Source: M0108 sp044228695 (GTDB taxonomy: Bacteria > Pseudomonadota > Gammaproteobacteria > Chromatiales > Chromatiaceae). Taken from it: a stretch of 26,583 nucleotides of DNA. Below the pieces are notes generated by a model that was given only the letters and a program-made list of their open reading frames with translations, was not told the origin of the DNA and searched no databases. The translations under genes were made by a program, and so were the position numbers. The stretch is taken from the NCBI GenBank assembly GCA_044228695.1, contig JBGAUK010000044.1, positions 1 to 26,583 of the forward strand, written 5' to 3'. This document shows, piece after piece, positions 17,383 to 25,765 of the stretch (its first letter is position 1; the number at the start of each line of letters is the position of its first letter).

Positions 17383-18900
17383 ATGGAATACCTGATGGAC
17401 CCGCTGGACCAGAAATTAAACGCGGTCTTCGATGGCAAGGTCGTGCGCAAGGATCTGCTCCACCGCATCAAGAAGGGCACCAACGTCCCCACCTTCGTAC
17501 TGGAGTTTCTGCTGGCGCGCTACTGCGCCAGTAACGATCCCGCCGAGATTCAGGCCGGCATGGAGGCGGTGCTCGCCACGCTCCAGGACAACTACGTGCG
17601 CCCGGACGAGGCCAATGCCGCCCAGTCGCGGGTGGCCACCAAGGGCAAACACCGCTTCTTCGACAAGGTCCATGTCCGTTACCACGAGAAGGAGAAGCGT
17701 CACTGGGCGGCGCTGGAGAACTTTGCCTCGCAGCGGATTGCCATCGGCGAGAAGTTCTATCGCGACAATGACCGCCTGCTGGAGGGCGGCATCTGGGCGG
17801 AGTTGACGATTGCCCACAACGACATCGAGGCCGACAAGTACGCCTTCTACGTCGAGGATCTGCGGCCCATCCAGTTGAGCCGCTTCGATTTCGCCGGTTA
17901 CTGCGCGGGGCGGGCCCAGTTCAGCCGGGACGAGTGGCTGGATGCGGTACTGCGCTCAGTGGGGCTGGAGCCCGGCAAGTTGAGCCGGCGGCTGAAGCTC
18001 CACTTCATTGCCCGGCTGACGCCGCTCGTGGAGGCGAACCTCAACTTCATCGAGCTGGGGCCGCGCGGGACGGGCAAGTCCTACTTCTTCAGCGAGTTCT
18101 CGCCCTACTCGACCCTGATCAGCGGCGGCCAAGCGACCAAGTCGATCCTCTTCTATAACAACGCCCGCAACAAGATCGGCCTGGTCGGGTTCTGGGACAC
18201 CGTCGCCTTCGACGAGGTGGGCGGGATCAAGGTGAAGGACCCGGACACCATCCAGATCATGAAGGACTTCATGGCCAACGGGCGCTTCTCCCGCGGGGTG
18301 GAAGTCATCGCCGACGCCAGCCTGGCCTTCGTCGGCAATATCGACCAGTCGGTCGAGCAGATCGTCAACTCGTCCGAGTACGACCTCTTTCAACCCCTAC
18401 CCCCCCAGTTCGACCTAGCCATCATGGACCGACTGGCCTGCTACCTCCCGGGCTGGGAGATGCCCAAAAACAGCAGCGCCTTCTTGACCGAGCGCTACGG
18501 GCTCATCACCGACTACCTGGCTGAGGCCTATCACTACCAGCTCAAGCACACCAACTGGTACGAGGAGGTGACCAAGCGCATCCGTCTTGGCAGTTCCGTG
18601 GAGGGCCGTGACGAAAAGGGCATCAAAAAGATGGTCAGCGCCCTGCTGAAGATCCTGCACCCCGACGGCCCGCCCAATGATGCGGACTTCGACGAGTACG
18701 TGGAGTACGCGGTTGAGTGCCGGCGGCGCATCAAGGAGCAGATGAATAAGCGCAAGCCCGACGACGAGTTCGCGCGGATCAATCTCTCCTACTACCGGGC
18801 CGACGGCACCGAGGTCATGGTGTTCTGCCCGGAGTCGCAGGGCGCCATCGCGACCCAGCAGCCGTTTCGGCGACAGCTGGGATCGGAGTCCCCGGAATGA
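17383..18900 (+). CDS. brxL: BREX protein BrxL, short form without Lon-like C-terminus
   Basis: AAA+ protein of BREX, needed for phage defence; characterised BrxL assembles on DNA as a hexameric ring or barrel. The N-terminal DNA-binding region has DGKVVRKDLLHRIKKGTNVP. Walker A is GPRGTGKS (226-233) and Walker B is VAFDEVGG (Asp277, Glu278). It stops at 505 residues, just after INLSYYRADGTEVMVFCPE. Type 1 BrxL as I know it is about 680 residues and continues into a Lon-like protease domain, absent here and not found in any frame downstream. The ATG at 17395 is an equally likely start. The stop overlaps the next ORF by ATGA. Either a naturally short BrxL or a truncation at the operon's edge. 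Confidence 0.88.
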   Translation: MEYLMDPLDQKLNAVFDGKVVRKDLLHRIKKGTNVPTFVLEFLLARYCASNDPAEIQAGMEAVLATLQDNYVRPDEANAAQSRVATKGKHRFFDKVHVRYHEKEKRHWAALENFASQRIAIGEKFYRDNDRLLEGGIWAELTIAHNDIEADKYAFYVEDLRPIQLSRFDFAGYCAGRAQFSRDEWLDAVLRSVGLEPGKLSRRLKLHFIARLTPLVEANLNFIELGPRGTGKSYFFSEFSPYSTLISGGQATKSILFYNNARNKIGLVGFWDTVAFDEVGGIKVKDPDTIQIMKDFMANGRFSRGVEVIADASLAFVGNIDQSVEQIVNSSEYDLFQPLPPQFDLAIMDRLACYLPGWEMPKNSSAFLTERYGLITDYLAEAYHYQLKHTNWYEEVTKRIRLGSSVEGRDEKGIKKMVSALLKILHPDGPPNDADFDEYVEYAVECRRRIKEQMNKRKPDDEFARINLSYYRADGTEVMVFCPESQGAIATQQPFRRQLGSESPE

Positions 18901-19445
18901 GAGCGAGGTCGAGAAGTACTCCTATGTACATGCCCTCCCCTGCCAATCACTTTCAGGTTGATCATGTGGAAGGGTTACGACGTACCTACCAGGCCCTGAC
19001 TGGCCGACACCTACTGGACCCGGAACTGTCCCCCATCGACGCGGCGGAGGCGTTGTTCCACGCCCCCTTTGTCGTGTTATCGCACGATACCGCTGCTGAT
19101 CCCATACTTAACTATGGCAACCTGGCCGCACTAAACCTTTTTGCCATGACTTGGGAAGAGTTAACCGCCATGCCATCTCGCTTCACAGCGGAAGTATCCA
19201 ATCGAGCCGAGCGGGAGCGCTTACTGGCGGAGGTGACAGCACGCGGATACATCGATGATTATGCCGGCGTGCGGATTGCCAAGAACGGCACCCGGTTTCG
19301 CATCGAAAAGGCCACCGTCTGGAATCTGATTGATGACACCAACCGGAGGTATGGCCAAGCGGCGACCTTTCGACAGTGGCAGATGATCAGGAGCCCCCAT
19401 CCACAATCGAAAGATCTACCGGGGCACGCAGAAACCAAGGAGTGA
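18897..19445 (+). CDS. MEKHLA (PAS-like) domain protein
   Basis: A 182-residue (or 173 from ATG 18924) soluble protein. The text ALFHAPFVVLSHDTAADPIL, then YGNLAALNLFAMTWEELTAM, GYIDDYAGVRIAKNGTRFRI and ATVWNLIDDTNRRYGQAATF matches the MEKHLA domain, a PAS-related fold of unclear ligand found alone in bacteria and at the C-terminus of plant HD-ZIP III factors. The first ATG makes a four-base overlap with the brxL stop, but its first nine residues look like junction sequence, so 18924 may be the true start. The small Tat-signal gene follows six bases later, so they are likely one transcript. A sensory role is inference. Confidence 0.85.
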   Translation: MRARSRSTPMYMPSPANHFQVDHVEGLRRTYQALTGRHLLDPELSPIDAAEALFHAPFVVLSHDTAADPILNYGNLAALNLFAMTWEELTAMPSRFTAEVSNRAERERLLAEVTARGYIDDYAGVRIAKNGTRFRIEKATVWNLIDDTNRRYGQAATFRQWQMIRSPHPQSKDLPGHAETKE

Positions 19446-19451
19446 TGGGAT

Positions 19452-19739
19452 ATGAACATCAAGCGTAGAGACCTTATCAAGGGGTGCGCAGCGGCATGTG
19501 TTCTGATGGTGCCGGGCATAGCCAGCGCAGCGACAAATCTGAATAACAACGAAGCATCCTTCCAGGGTGCAGACTTGCGCATCGAAAAATCAATCAAGGC
19601 GGGCTTCGGTGGTGGCTTCTCGGTGCGTACTCATAGCCAATCAAACGGGCTGACTTACGCCGAAATCGAACATTTTGGCAACCGGTACACCGTTGTTTCT
19701 GCTGACTTGGTTGACTGGAAGATCATGAGTTCACCCTAA
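19452..19739 (+). CDS. Small Tat-signal exported protein, unknown function
   Basis: A 95-residue protein with a twin-arginine signal: MNIKRRDLIKG (Arg5-Arg6), a hydrophobic stretch to VPGIASA, and a likely cut after Ala26. The mature part is only about 69 residues, with a glycine patch (KAGFGGGFSVRTHS) and a tail ending VSADLVDWKIMSSP. There are no mature cysteines or known cofactor motifs. I do not recognise the family. A ribosome site (AAGGAG) lies upstream. It sits between the MEKHLA gene and the LodA-like oxidase and may be a periplasmic partner of that cluster. Twin-arginine export suggests that it folds, or binds a folded partner, before export. Confidence 0.75.
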   Translation: MNIKRRDLIKGCAAACVLMVPGIASAATNLNNNEASFQGADLRIEKSIKAGFGGGFSVRTHSQSNGLTYAEIEHFGNRYTVVSADLVDWKIMSSP

Positions 19740-19872
19740 GAAGGCTGTGCTGTTCAAGATTTCCCGCCGACAGCATTGGTGATTTCCCCCCCTGTAAGCC
19801 TACGTGAAGATCGTTGACATTGTCGTGTTTCGCTTTTCCGGATTAACAAAAGCCCCTGTAAGGAGCTGAGTC

Positions 19873-21873
19873 GTGTCTCAACAAATCAAAAGTATCCGCA
19901 TACATCCAGGCATCGGCCTGGCTCGCTTGGGAAATAGTGACGAGTTTTATATTGGCCCCGAAGCCCCTGGTATTGTTGTCGATCCGGGGGGCAGTGGTGG
20001 GCCTGGGCCTGATGGCGGAAGCTACCGCGACAGCAGCGCGCGCTTGAAGCGTCAGGCGCAGCGGTATCGGGTATATGCCTACGACGCCCACGACACCGTT
20101 ATCGCCGAACTTACGTCCGATTCGGGTTTGGTCAAGTCCCTCTGCTGGCGGGTTCATGTCAGGAACATGAAGGCCGCGAATTATGCATTTCAAGGTGCCT
20201 ATCTGTTTGATCCGGAAGCGTTACGCAACCCATCCATTCAGCCTGGCAAGCAGCCGATCGAGCGTAATCAGTTGATCATCGATCCCGGTGTGCATAGGAT
20301 TGCCTCCGGGCAGGCTGGACCGGTAGTGATGAAAGGGAACCTATTCACGGGCATCGAACAAGGGACCTTACCGGGTGGCTTGCGGTTTGAGGGTTATACG
20401 CCCAAAGATCCGTCGCAAGAGGTTGAGGTCACCTATACCGCCGCCAAGGACATCGAGCTGGGGCAGCTTCGGCTCGACGCCCAGAATCGTTTGCTGTTTG
20501 TGCCGGCACCGGGCAAAGGTGATTGCGTCACAACACCCAAAATCCTGTTGTCGAACCCCAGTCAAACCGTTGAACCACCGAAGGGCCCGGAAAATGGCGA
20601 AAACCCACTGACAAACCAGTTCGCCTATTTCAACGTTCCCGGTTGGTGGGACGATACCTGTTGTGGTGAAATTGACGTCACCGTCACACTCAATGACGGC
20701 ACGGTGTTAAGCACACGCGATAACGTCAAATCGGAAACGGAGGATGGCACGAGGAACCCAAAGGCTGGCGCGTGGATCATCACCGCGCCACCCAAGTATG
20801 CGCCTCATCTGTACCATGTGGTGTCCATACTGGACCGTGTTTATGAGACTTTCCCGGAAGCGTATCCGTACGCCGGGAAGAAAACCAATTTTTACCGGGA
20901 TGTTTATCCGATATTCTCCAATGCAGTCTATTCCGGTTGGGTCAGTGTCGAGGCAGCGGGTGTCAAGCCGGAAGCAAAGAACCGTGCCCATGGGCCGGCG
21001 CAGTCAGGCAACCTGCTAAGTCCTGGATACCTGGCAGTGTTGAGCGATCCCAGCGAAAACATGCAGCCGCTCAGGCAAACCATTTATCGCCTCATGCGTC
21101 ATGCTCCCGGACATCGAGGGCGATTGGTCGATTCGTTGATGCCCGCGCCCCCTCAGCGGCCAACCAGTTGGAAAAATGAAGCGTTCAAACGAGCTGAAGT
21201 TGACACCCTGATGCCCAAACTGTGGGGTACGGGCGGCAAGCCGCTGCAGAATCAGCAACTGGGCATCGATCTGCCTGACCAATTCCTTAGCTTGACCGAT
21301 TGGCAGTTGAATCATTTGAAGAACTGGGCCGAAGGGGACTATGAGGTCGGTGTTTTGCAAAAACCCTTGCCCCTTGAAAAGTTGTCCTTGAACGACCAGC
21401 CACAGGCGCTCGACAGCGCGGCTCTTGAGCCGACAGCTGGGGGTGGTTTCCACCCGGGCATCGAATTTCCTTACTTGATCGTCTACCGTGAGTTTTTCGC
21501 CGAGGCGTTCCGTGTTGCCAAAGACGTTGGGCCTGGTTGGCTCTCTGCCTTCATGTCCAGCCCCTGGCAGGGTGACTTCTGGTCGTGCAAGGAGGCTTGG
21601 TGGCCAGCACATCGGCCAGATATTGTTTTCGAATACGATGCCAATACAAAGACCCGAACCTATAAAGAGTGGTTTCGGGGATATGATGCCGAAGGCGAAC
21701 CACTTTCGTCCACCGATGGTTATGAGCAGATGGCCTATGCCTGGCCGATGCTGGGAATGGTGCTGCCTATCAAAACTGCCGATGGCAACTTCCTGAAAGA
21801 TAATGGTTCGGTTGTGTTTGTCGAGCAAGAGCGCGACCCGACACTGAATCGGCCACCCGCCAAGGGAAAATAA
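19873..21873 (+). CDS. LodA-like cysteine tryptophylquinone (CTQ) oxidase
   Basis: A 666-residue protein of the LodA/GoxA group, quinoprotein oxidases that deaminate amino acids (lysine epsilon-oxidase, glycine oxidase) with release of ammonia and H2O2. The opening IKSIRIHPGIGLARLGNS and EFYIGPE is the family hallmark. CTQ-forming residues are probably Cys572 in FWSCKEAWWPAHRPD and Trp624 in YEQMAYAWPMLGMVLP; the 52-residue gap is somewhat shorter than in Marinomonas LodA as I recall it. GTG start at 19873 is set by AGGAG eight bases upstream. No N-terminal signal peptide is seen. The LodB-like gene follows after four bases. Substrate cannot be told from sequence. Confidence 0.9.
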   Translation: MSQQIKSIRIHPGIGLARLGNSDEFYIGPEAPGIVVDPGGSGGPGPDGGSYRDSSARLKRQAQRYRVYAYDAHDTVIAELTSDSGLVKSLCWRVHVRNMKAANYAFQGAYLFDPEALRNPSIQPGKQPIERNQLIIDPGVHRIASGQAGPVVMKGNLFTGIEQGTLPGGLRFEGYTPKDPSQEVEVTYTAAKDIELGQLRLDAQNRLLFVPAPGKGDCVTTPKILLSNPSQTVEPPKGPENGENPLTNQFAYFNVPGWWDDTCCGEIDVTVTLNDGTVLSTRDNVKSETEDGTRNPKAGAWIITAPPKYAPHLYHVVSILDRVYETFPEAYPYAGKKTNFYRDVYPIFSNAVYSGWVSVEAAGVKPEAKNRAHGPAQSGNLLSPGYLAVLSDPSENMQPLRQTIYRLMRHAPGHRGRLVDSLMPAPPQRPTSWKNEAFKRAEVDTLMPKLWGTGGKPLQNQQLGIDLPDQFLSLTDWQLNHLKNWAEGDYEVGVLQKPLPLEKLSLNDQPQALDSAALEPTAGGGFHPGIEFPYLIVYREFFAEAFRVAKDVGPGWLSAFMSSPWQGDFWSCKEAWWPAHRPDIVFEYDANTKTRTYKEWFRGYDAEGEPLSSTDGYEQMAYAWPMLGMVLPIKTADGNFLKDNGSVVFVEQERDPTLNRPPAKGK

Positions 21874-21877
21874 GGCT

Positions 21878-23068
21878 TTGCCGTCGACCGTTACAGATCG
21901 TGCCGACACAGCATGGGATGTCGTTGTGGTCGGTGCCGGGCCGGCTGGGTCGGCAACGGCCATCACACTGGCCAGGTTCGGTCAGCGCGTGCTGCTGGTA
22001 GACGAGCAGGTGTCCCAGCGCTTTAAGCTGGGCGAATCGCTACCGCCGGCCTGTATCGGTCTGGTAAAGCATTTCCTGGGAAATCTTGAGGGCGCGGAGC
22101 AGAATCTCTGCGGGGTCTTCCGAACGGCTGGCAATGTTTCGGTATGGGCGACCGAGCAGGCCCAGACCACGGATTTTTTCTTCACGCCAACCGGCTTCGG
22201 CCTCTGTGTCGATCGGTTGGCATTCGATGAAGCCCTACGCTCGAAGGCAGTTGCCGCCGGAGCGGCCTTACTCAAGGGTAGGCGCTTTGAGTTCTGTACC
22301 CGTATCGTGGACGGTCCTTTCAATTGGCAACTGAGCTTAAGCTCGCCAGGTCAGACGCAAGCGCACCGCACGCGTTATCTGGTCGACTGTTCAGGACGGC
22401 GGGCGGTAGTTGCCAAGGCGCTTGGTGTTCATACCGCCGATAACGCAGATAATCTGTTCGCCTATGCGCAATGGTTTTCTACTCTTGGTGAGGATGATGA
22501 CCGGTATACCCGGATTGAAGCGGGGCCGCACGGCTGGTGGTATAGCAACCGTTTGCCCGGTGCCGAAGACAATACGGCCAGGCGATTAGTCGTATTCCAC
22601 TCTGACAAAGACCTACCCGAAGCGAAAATGGCCGCGCGTCAGGAGGGTTTTAACCAATTGTTGGATGACTCCACGCATATCGGGCCCTTGCTAAAAGCCC
22701 CGGGGTACCGCCCTTGCGGAACAATCCGTGGCGCACCGGCTAACAGTCAGCGATTAGGGTTTTTTTGTGGTGACGCCTGGATGGCGGTGGGCGATGCGGC
22801 ACAAGCCTATGATCCGCTGTCGTCGCAAGGCATCGATAAAGCGCTCAGGACGGGTAGTCACGCTGGGCATATGATTCATTATGCATTGACCGACAACCCG
22901 CGGAGCGCGACAGACCTGGGCAGCGGCAATGCGTTCATCCAGCAGTACGCTGAGCAACAGCAGCAGCTTTGGCAAACTTACTTGTCGCAGCGAGATTTCT
23001 ACTATCGTGCACAACATCGCTGGCCGGATACGCTGTTCTGGCAACGTCGGCACCGGCCCCGGCTTTGA
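21878..23068 (+). CDS. LodB-like FAD-dependent oxidoreductase (CTQ maturation)
   Basis: A 396-residue flavoprotein of the tryptophan halogenase/geranylgeranyl-reductase-like class. The FAD-binding motif GAGPAG is at 19-24 and the second flavin motif is in VGDAAQAYDPLSSQGI (Gly305-Asp306). LodB-type proteins are needed to build the CTQ cofactor of their LodA partner, and the gene order LodA then LodB is the usual one. The start is taken as TTG 21878, four bases after the oxidase stop; a weak AAGG precedes it. The tail ends RPRL with no added domain. Function as LodA-maturing enzyme is inferred from adjacency and class. Confidence 0.87.
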   Translation: MPSTVTDRADTAWDVVVVGAGPAGSATAITLARFGQRVLLVDEQVSQRFKLGESLPPACIGLVKHFLGNLEGAEQNLCGVFRTAGNVSVWATEQAQTTDFFFTPTGFGLCVDRLAFDEALRSKAVAAGAALLKGRRFEFCTRIVDGPFNWQLSLSSPGQTQAHRTRYLVDCSGRRAVVAKALGVHTADNADNLFAYAQWFSTLGEDDDRYTRIEAGPHGWWYSNRLPGAEDNTARRLVVFHSDKDLPEAKMAARQEGFNQLLDDSTHIGPLLKAPGYRPCGTIRGAPANSQRLGFFCGDAWMAVGDAAQAYDPLSSQGIDKALRTGSHAGHMIHYALTDNPRSATDLGSGNAFIQQYAEQQQQLWQTYLSQRDFYYRAQHRWPDTLFWQRRHRPRL

Positions 23069-23463
23069 GCGCTGTTGCTCATTCAGTACGCTTTTAGGTG
23101 CTCCTCGCTTGTTGCCGTTGCCTGTGGATAACTGCCTATTTTTGGTAGCAAGTGCGCCATGAGTGCGCCACGGGGGAAAGCCGTACCAAGCCGGAACACG
23201 TTCCACCGGGGGTGCTGAAAACTCGAGCCGGGATAATCGGGCTCCGCAGCGTTACCGCGAGCCTGGATAGGGCCTAAACCCGCAGACGCTAATCTCCGCC
23301 ACCCCCTCCCCCGCTGCAACCCTCGCGCGCGCGTACGCGCGATGCCTGCGGAGCCGACAAGTTTGGGGCGAACGACCAATAGGCCCAAGACACCGGGTGC
23401 GAGCAACTGAAGTGCCGGACCCTGTATGATCGCACTCCTGACCCCAGGCACCGGAGCCGACCC
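23069..23463. other. Non-coding gap between lodB-like gene and lipid genes
   Basis: About 395 bases without a supported gene. It holds a 14-bp palindrome CGCGCGTACGCGCG (23328-23341), a close direct repeat AGTGCGCCA (about 23151-23170), and a single TGTGGATAA (23123-23131) matching a DnaA-box consensus. None forms a recognisable terminator with a T-tract. GC content rises on passing from the oxidase cluster to the lipid genes across this gap. Confidence 0.5.
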
Positions 23464-24108
23464 CTGCCCAACCCCGCCCGCCGCCCCCTCAGAACCCGCG
23501 ATGCGCCCTGGGCCCGTGCCCTGGCGACCGGGCTCGTCAACCGTCGCATCCGGCCCAACTGGATCTCCCTGGCGAGTCTGGGCTTTGCCGCGGCCGGCGC
23601 CCTGGCCATGCTCGCCGCACCCGCGGCCTCCCCGGGGGGACGCGCCGCGCTCTTCGTCCTGGCCGCCGCCTGCATCCAGTTGCGCCTGCTGTGCAACATG
23701 CTCGACGGCATGGTGGCGGTAGAGGGTGGGCTCGGGTCGAGAGCCGGGGACATCTATAATGAACTTCCGGACCGCATCGCCGACCCGCTGTTGATCGTCC
23801 CCGCCGGCTACGCGACCGGCTTCGCCCTAGGCCCGGAACTGGGCTGGATCGCCGGGATGCTGGCGGTGTTCACCGCCTATATCCGTGCCCTCGGCGGGAC
23901 CTGCGGCCTGCCCCAGAGCTTCGTCGGCCCCATGGCCAAGCCCCACCGCATGGCCACCATGACTGGGGCCCTGCTGCTCGCCGCCCTGGGCGTGCCCGTG
24001 GGGTGGGAGGGGACCATCCTCTTGATCGCCTTGGCGCTGGTTGCCGTCGGCGCTCTGATCACCGCCAGCCGGCGCACCGCGGCCATCCTCAAGGCCCTGA
24101 CGCCGTGA
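23464..24108 (+). CDS. CDP-alcohol phosphatidyltransferase family protein
   Basis: Membrane enzyme of the CDP-alcohol phosphatidyltransferase family, joining a CDP-linked lipid to an alcohol to make a phospholipid. The motif is recognisable in LDGMVAVEGGLGSRAGDIYN then ELPDRIAD, a variant of DG-x2-AR-x8-G-x3-D-x3-D seen in the YnbA-like branch. Hydrophobic helices follow. The only in-frame ATG (23608) would remove the conserved RRIRPNWISLASLGF helix, so the true start must be upstream. The frame is open from 23383 but has no ATG, GTG or TTG; CTG at 23464 is used here as a guess. The stop overlaps the next start by one base. Non-standard start or an early frameshift are both possible. Confidence 0.75.
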   Translation: MPNPARRPLRTRDAPWARALATGLVNRRIRPNWISLASLGFAAAGALAMLAAPAASPGGRAALFVLAAACIQLRLLCNMLDGMVAVEGGLGSRAGDIYNELPDRIADPLLIVPAGYATGFALGPELGWIAGMLAVFTAYIRALGGTCGLPQSFVGPMAKPHRMATMTGALLLAALGVPVGWEGTILLIALALVAVGALITASRRTAAILKALTP

Positions 24109-24752
24109 TGGCCGACACCGCCGCACCGAGACCCTGGACCCAGGCCCTGGCGGCCGGAGTCCTGGTGACCCTGACCCGACTAGTGACCGGTGCCCAGGCA
24201 CGCTGGGTAGGCTCGGCCCCGACCACCGCCCAGAGGGTCTATTTCGCCAACCACTCATCCCACCTGGACGCCCTGGTCCTGTGGGCCGCCCTGCCGCCTG
24301 AACTGCGCGGGCACACCCGTCCGGTGGCGGCGGCGGATTACTGGGACAGGCCTGGTGTGCGGGGCTGGATCGCGCGCAACCTACTCGACGCCGTGCTGGT
24401 GGACCGCTCCAGCGCCAGGGGCGGCCGTGAGGCTTTGGAGCGGCTGACGCAAGCCCTGGCGGAGGGGGCCTCCCTGATCCTCTTCCCCGAGGGGACCCGC
24501 GGCGACGGCGTTAACATCGGCGACCTGAAACCCGGGATTTACTTCGTAGCCAAATCGCGGCCGGACGTGGAACTGGTCCCGGTCTATCTGCAGAACCTGT
24601 GCCGCATCTTGCCCAAGGGTGAGATCCTGCCGGTACCGCTGCTGGGCAGTTCGACCTTCGGCCCGCCGCTGCAGCTCAGCCCCGGCGAGACCCGCCGGGA
24701 CTTTCTGGTGCGGGCGCGCGACGCCCTGGTGACCTTGGGGGGACAGCCATGA
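24108..24752 (+). CDS. 1-acyl-sn-glycerol-3-phosphate acyltransferase (PlsC-like)
   Basis: A 214-residue acyltransferase of the PlsC family, which adds a second acyl chain to lysophosphatidate. The catalytic motif is NHSSHLD (48-54, H-x4-D) and the substrate-binding motif is FPEGTRG (126-132), followed by DLKPGIYFVAKSRPDVELVP. The N-terminal 30 residues are mildly hydrophobic and may sit at the membrane. The ATG at 24108 shares a base with the preceding stop (TGATG), and the end overlaps the CdsA-like start by four bases. The enclosing gene set suggests it makes phosphatidate for the CdsA-like enzyme next door. Confidence 0.92.
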   Translation: MADTAAPRPWTQALAAGVLVTLTRLVTGAQARWVGSAPTTAQRVYFANHSSHLDALVLWAALPPELRGHTRPVAAADYWDRPGVRGWIARNLLDAVLVDRSSARGGREALERLTQALAEGASLILFPEGTRGDGVNIGDLKPGIYFVAKSRPDVELVPVYLQNLCRILPKGEILPVPLLGSSTFGPPLQLSPGETRRDFLVRARDALVTLGGQP

Positions 24753-25696
24753 ACATCATCTGGGATCAGCAACTCCTGACACTGCTGGGGGGCATCGCCG
24801 CCCTGTTGGTGCTTTCCAGCGGCATCGCCCTGGTGCTGGAGCGTCGGGTGCAGACGCCGGAAGGGCTCCTGGTGGTGGCGAATCTGAGCGCCCGCATCCG
24901 CGCCTGGTGGGCCATGACGGCGGTCTTCGTGGCGGCGCTCGCCACCGGCGGCATCGGCTCTGTGATCCTGTTCGGGCTGACGTCCTTCATCGCGCTGAGG
25001 GAGTTCATCACCCTGACCCCGACCCGGCGTGCCGACCACCGCACCCTGTTCTGGGCCTTCTTCGTCTTCGTACCCTTCCAGTACTACCTGGTGGCGACCC
25101 ACTGGTATGGGCTCTTCGTCATCTTTATCCCGGTCTATGCGTTTCTGTTCGTGCCGGTGCGCAGCGTGCTGGCCGGGGATACGGAGGACTTCCTGGCGCG
25201 CACCGCCAAGATCCAGTGGGGACTCATGGTCGCCGTCTACTGCGTGAGCCACGCCCCGGCCCTGCTGATGCTCCAGATCCCGGGGTTTGAGGGCGAGAAC
25301 GCCAAGCTCCTGCTGTATCTCATCGTCGTGGTGCAGCTCTCCGACGTGCTCCAGTACGTCTTCGGCAAGACTCTGGGCAAGCACAAGATCGTCCCCAAGG
25401 TCAGCCCCAACAAGACCTGGGAGGGGGCTATCGGGGGCATAGGTTCCGCCACCCTGATCGGGGCTCTGCTGTGGTGGGCCACACCCTTCTCCCCCTGGGC
25501 CGCCGCCGGGATCGCGCTCATCATCAACCTGGCGGGGTTCGCCGGGGGCCTGTGTATGTCCGCCATCAAGCGCGACCGCGGCATCAAGGACTTCGGCAGC
25601 CTCATCCATGGGCATGGCGGGGTCATGGACCGCATCGACTCCCTCTGCTTTGCCGCACCGCTGTTCTTCCATGTGGTTCGCTATTACTACACCTGA
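24749..25696 (+). CDS. Phosphatidate cytidylyltransferase (CdsA-like, YnbB-type)
   Basis: A 315-residue multi-pass membrane enzyme making CDP-diacylglycerol from phosphatidate and CTP. The family signature is clear near the C-terminus: IKRDRGIKDFG then HGHGGVMDRID (about 273-297). Upstream, VQLSDVLQYVFGKTLGKHK and SPNKTWEGAIGG match the CTP/metal-binding region. Several hydrophobic helices alternate with short loops. The start overlaps the acyltransferase stop (ATGA). With the other two genes it could take lysophosphatidate through to a finished phospholipid, a self-contained accessory module resembling E. coli ynbA-ynbB rather than the housekeeping cdsA. Confidence 0.93.
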   Translation: MNIIWDQQLLTLLGGIAALLVLSSGIALVLERRVQTPEGLLVVANLSARIRAWWAMTAVFVAALATGGIGSVILFGLTSFIALREFITLTPTRRADHRTLFWAFFVFVPFQYYLVATHWYGLFVIFIPVYAFLFVPVRSVLAGDTEDFLARTAKIQWGLMVAVYCVSHAPALLMLQIPGFEGENAKLLLYLIVVVQLSDVLQYVFGKTLGKHKIVPKVSPNKTWEGAIGGIGSATLIGALLWWATPFSPWAAAGIALIINLAGFAGGLCMSAIKRDRGIKDFGSLIHGHGGVMDRIDSLCFAAPLFFHVVRYYYT

Positions 25697-25765
25697 GTGG
25701 CCATGCGCCGCCTGGGTCTGTCCCTTGCGGGTCGGGCTGGGGACTGACCCGCTGCGACGCAGCCG

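Noticed and set aside
21016..21966. A 316-codon antisense frame over the LodA-like gene.
   Set aside because: It overlaps a well-supported oxidase gene and shows no recognisable domain.
23123..23131. TGTGGATAA, a consensus DnaA box.
   Set aside because: It is a single copy with no cluster, AT-rich unwinding region or dnaA/dnaN neighbours, so there is no case for an origin.
23328..23341. CGCGCGTACGCGCG palindrome as a terminator.
   Set aside because: It has no loop and no T-tract, lies in a simple CG run and is not directly after a gene.
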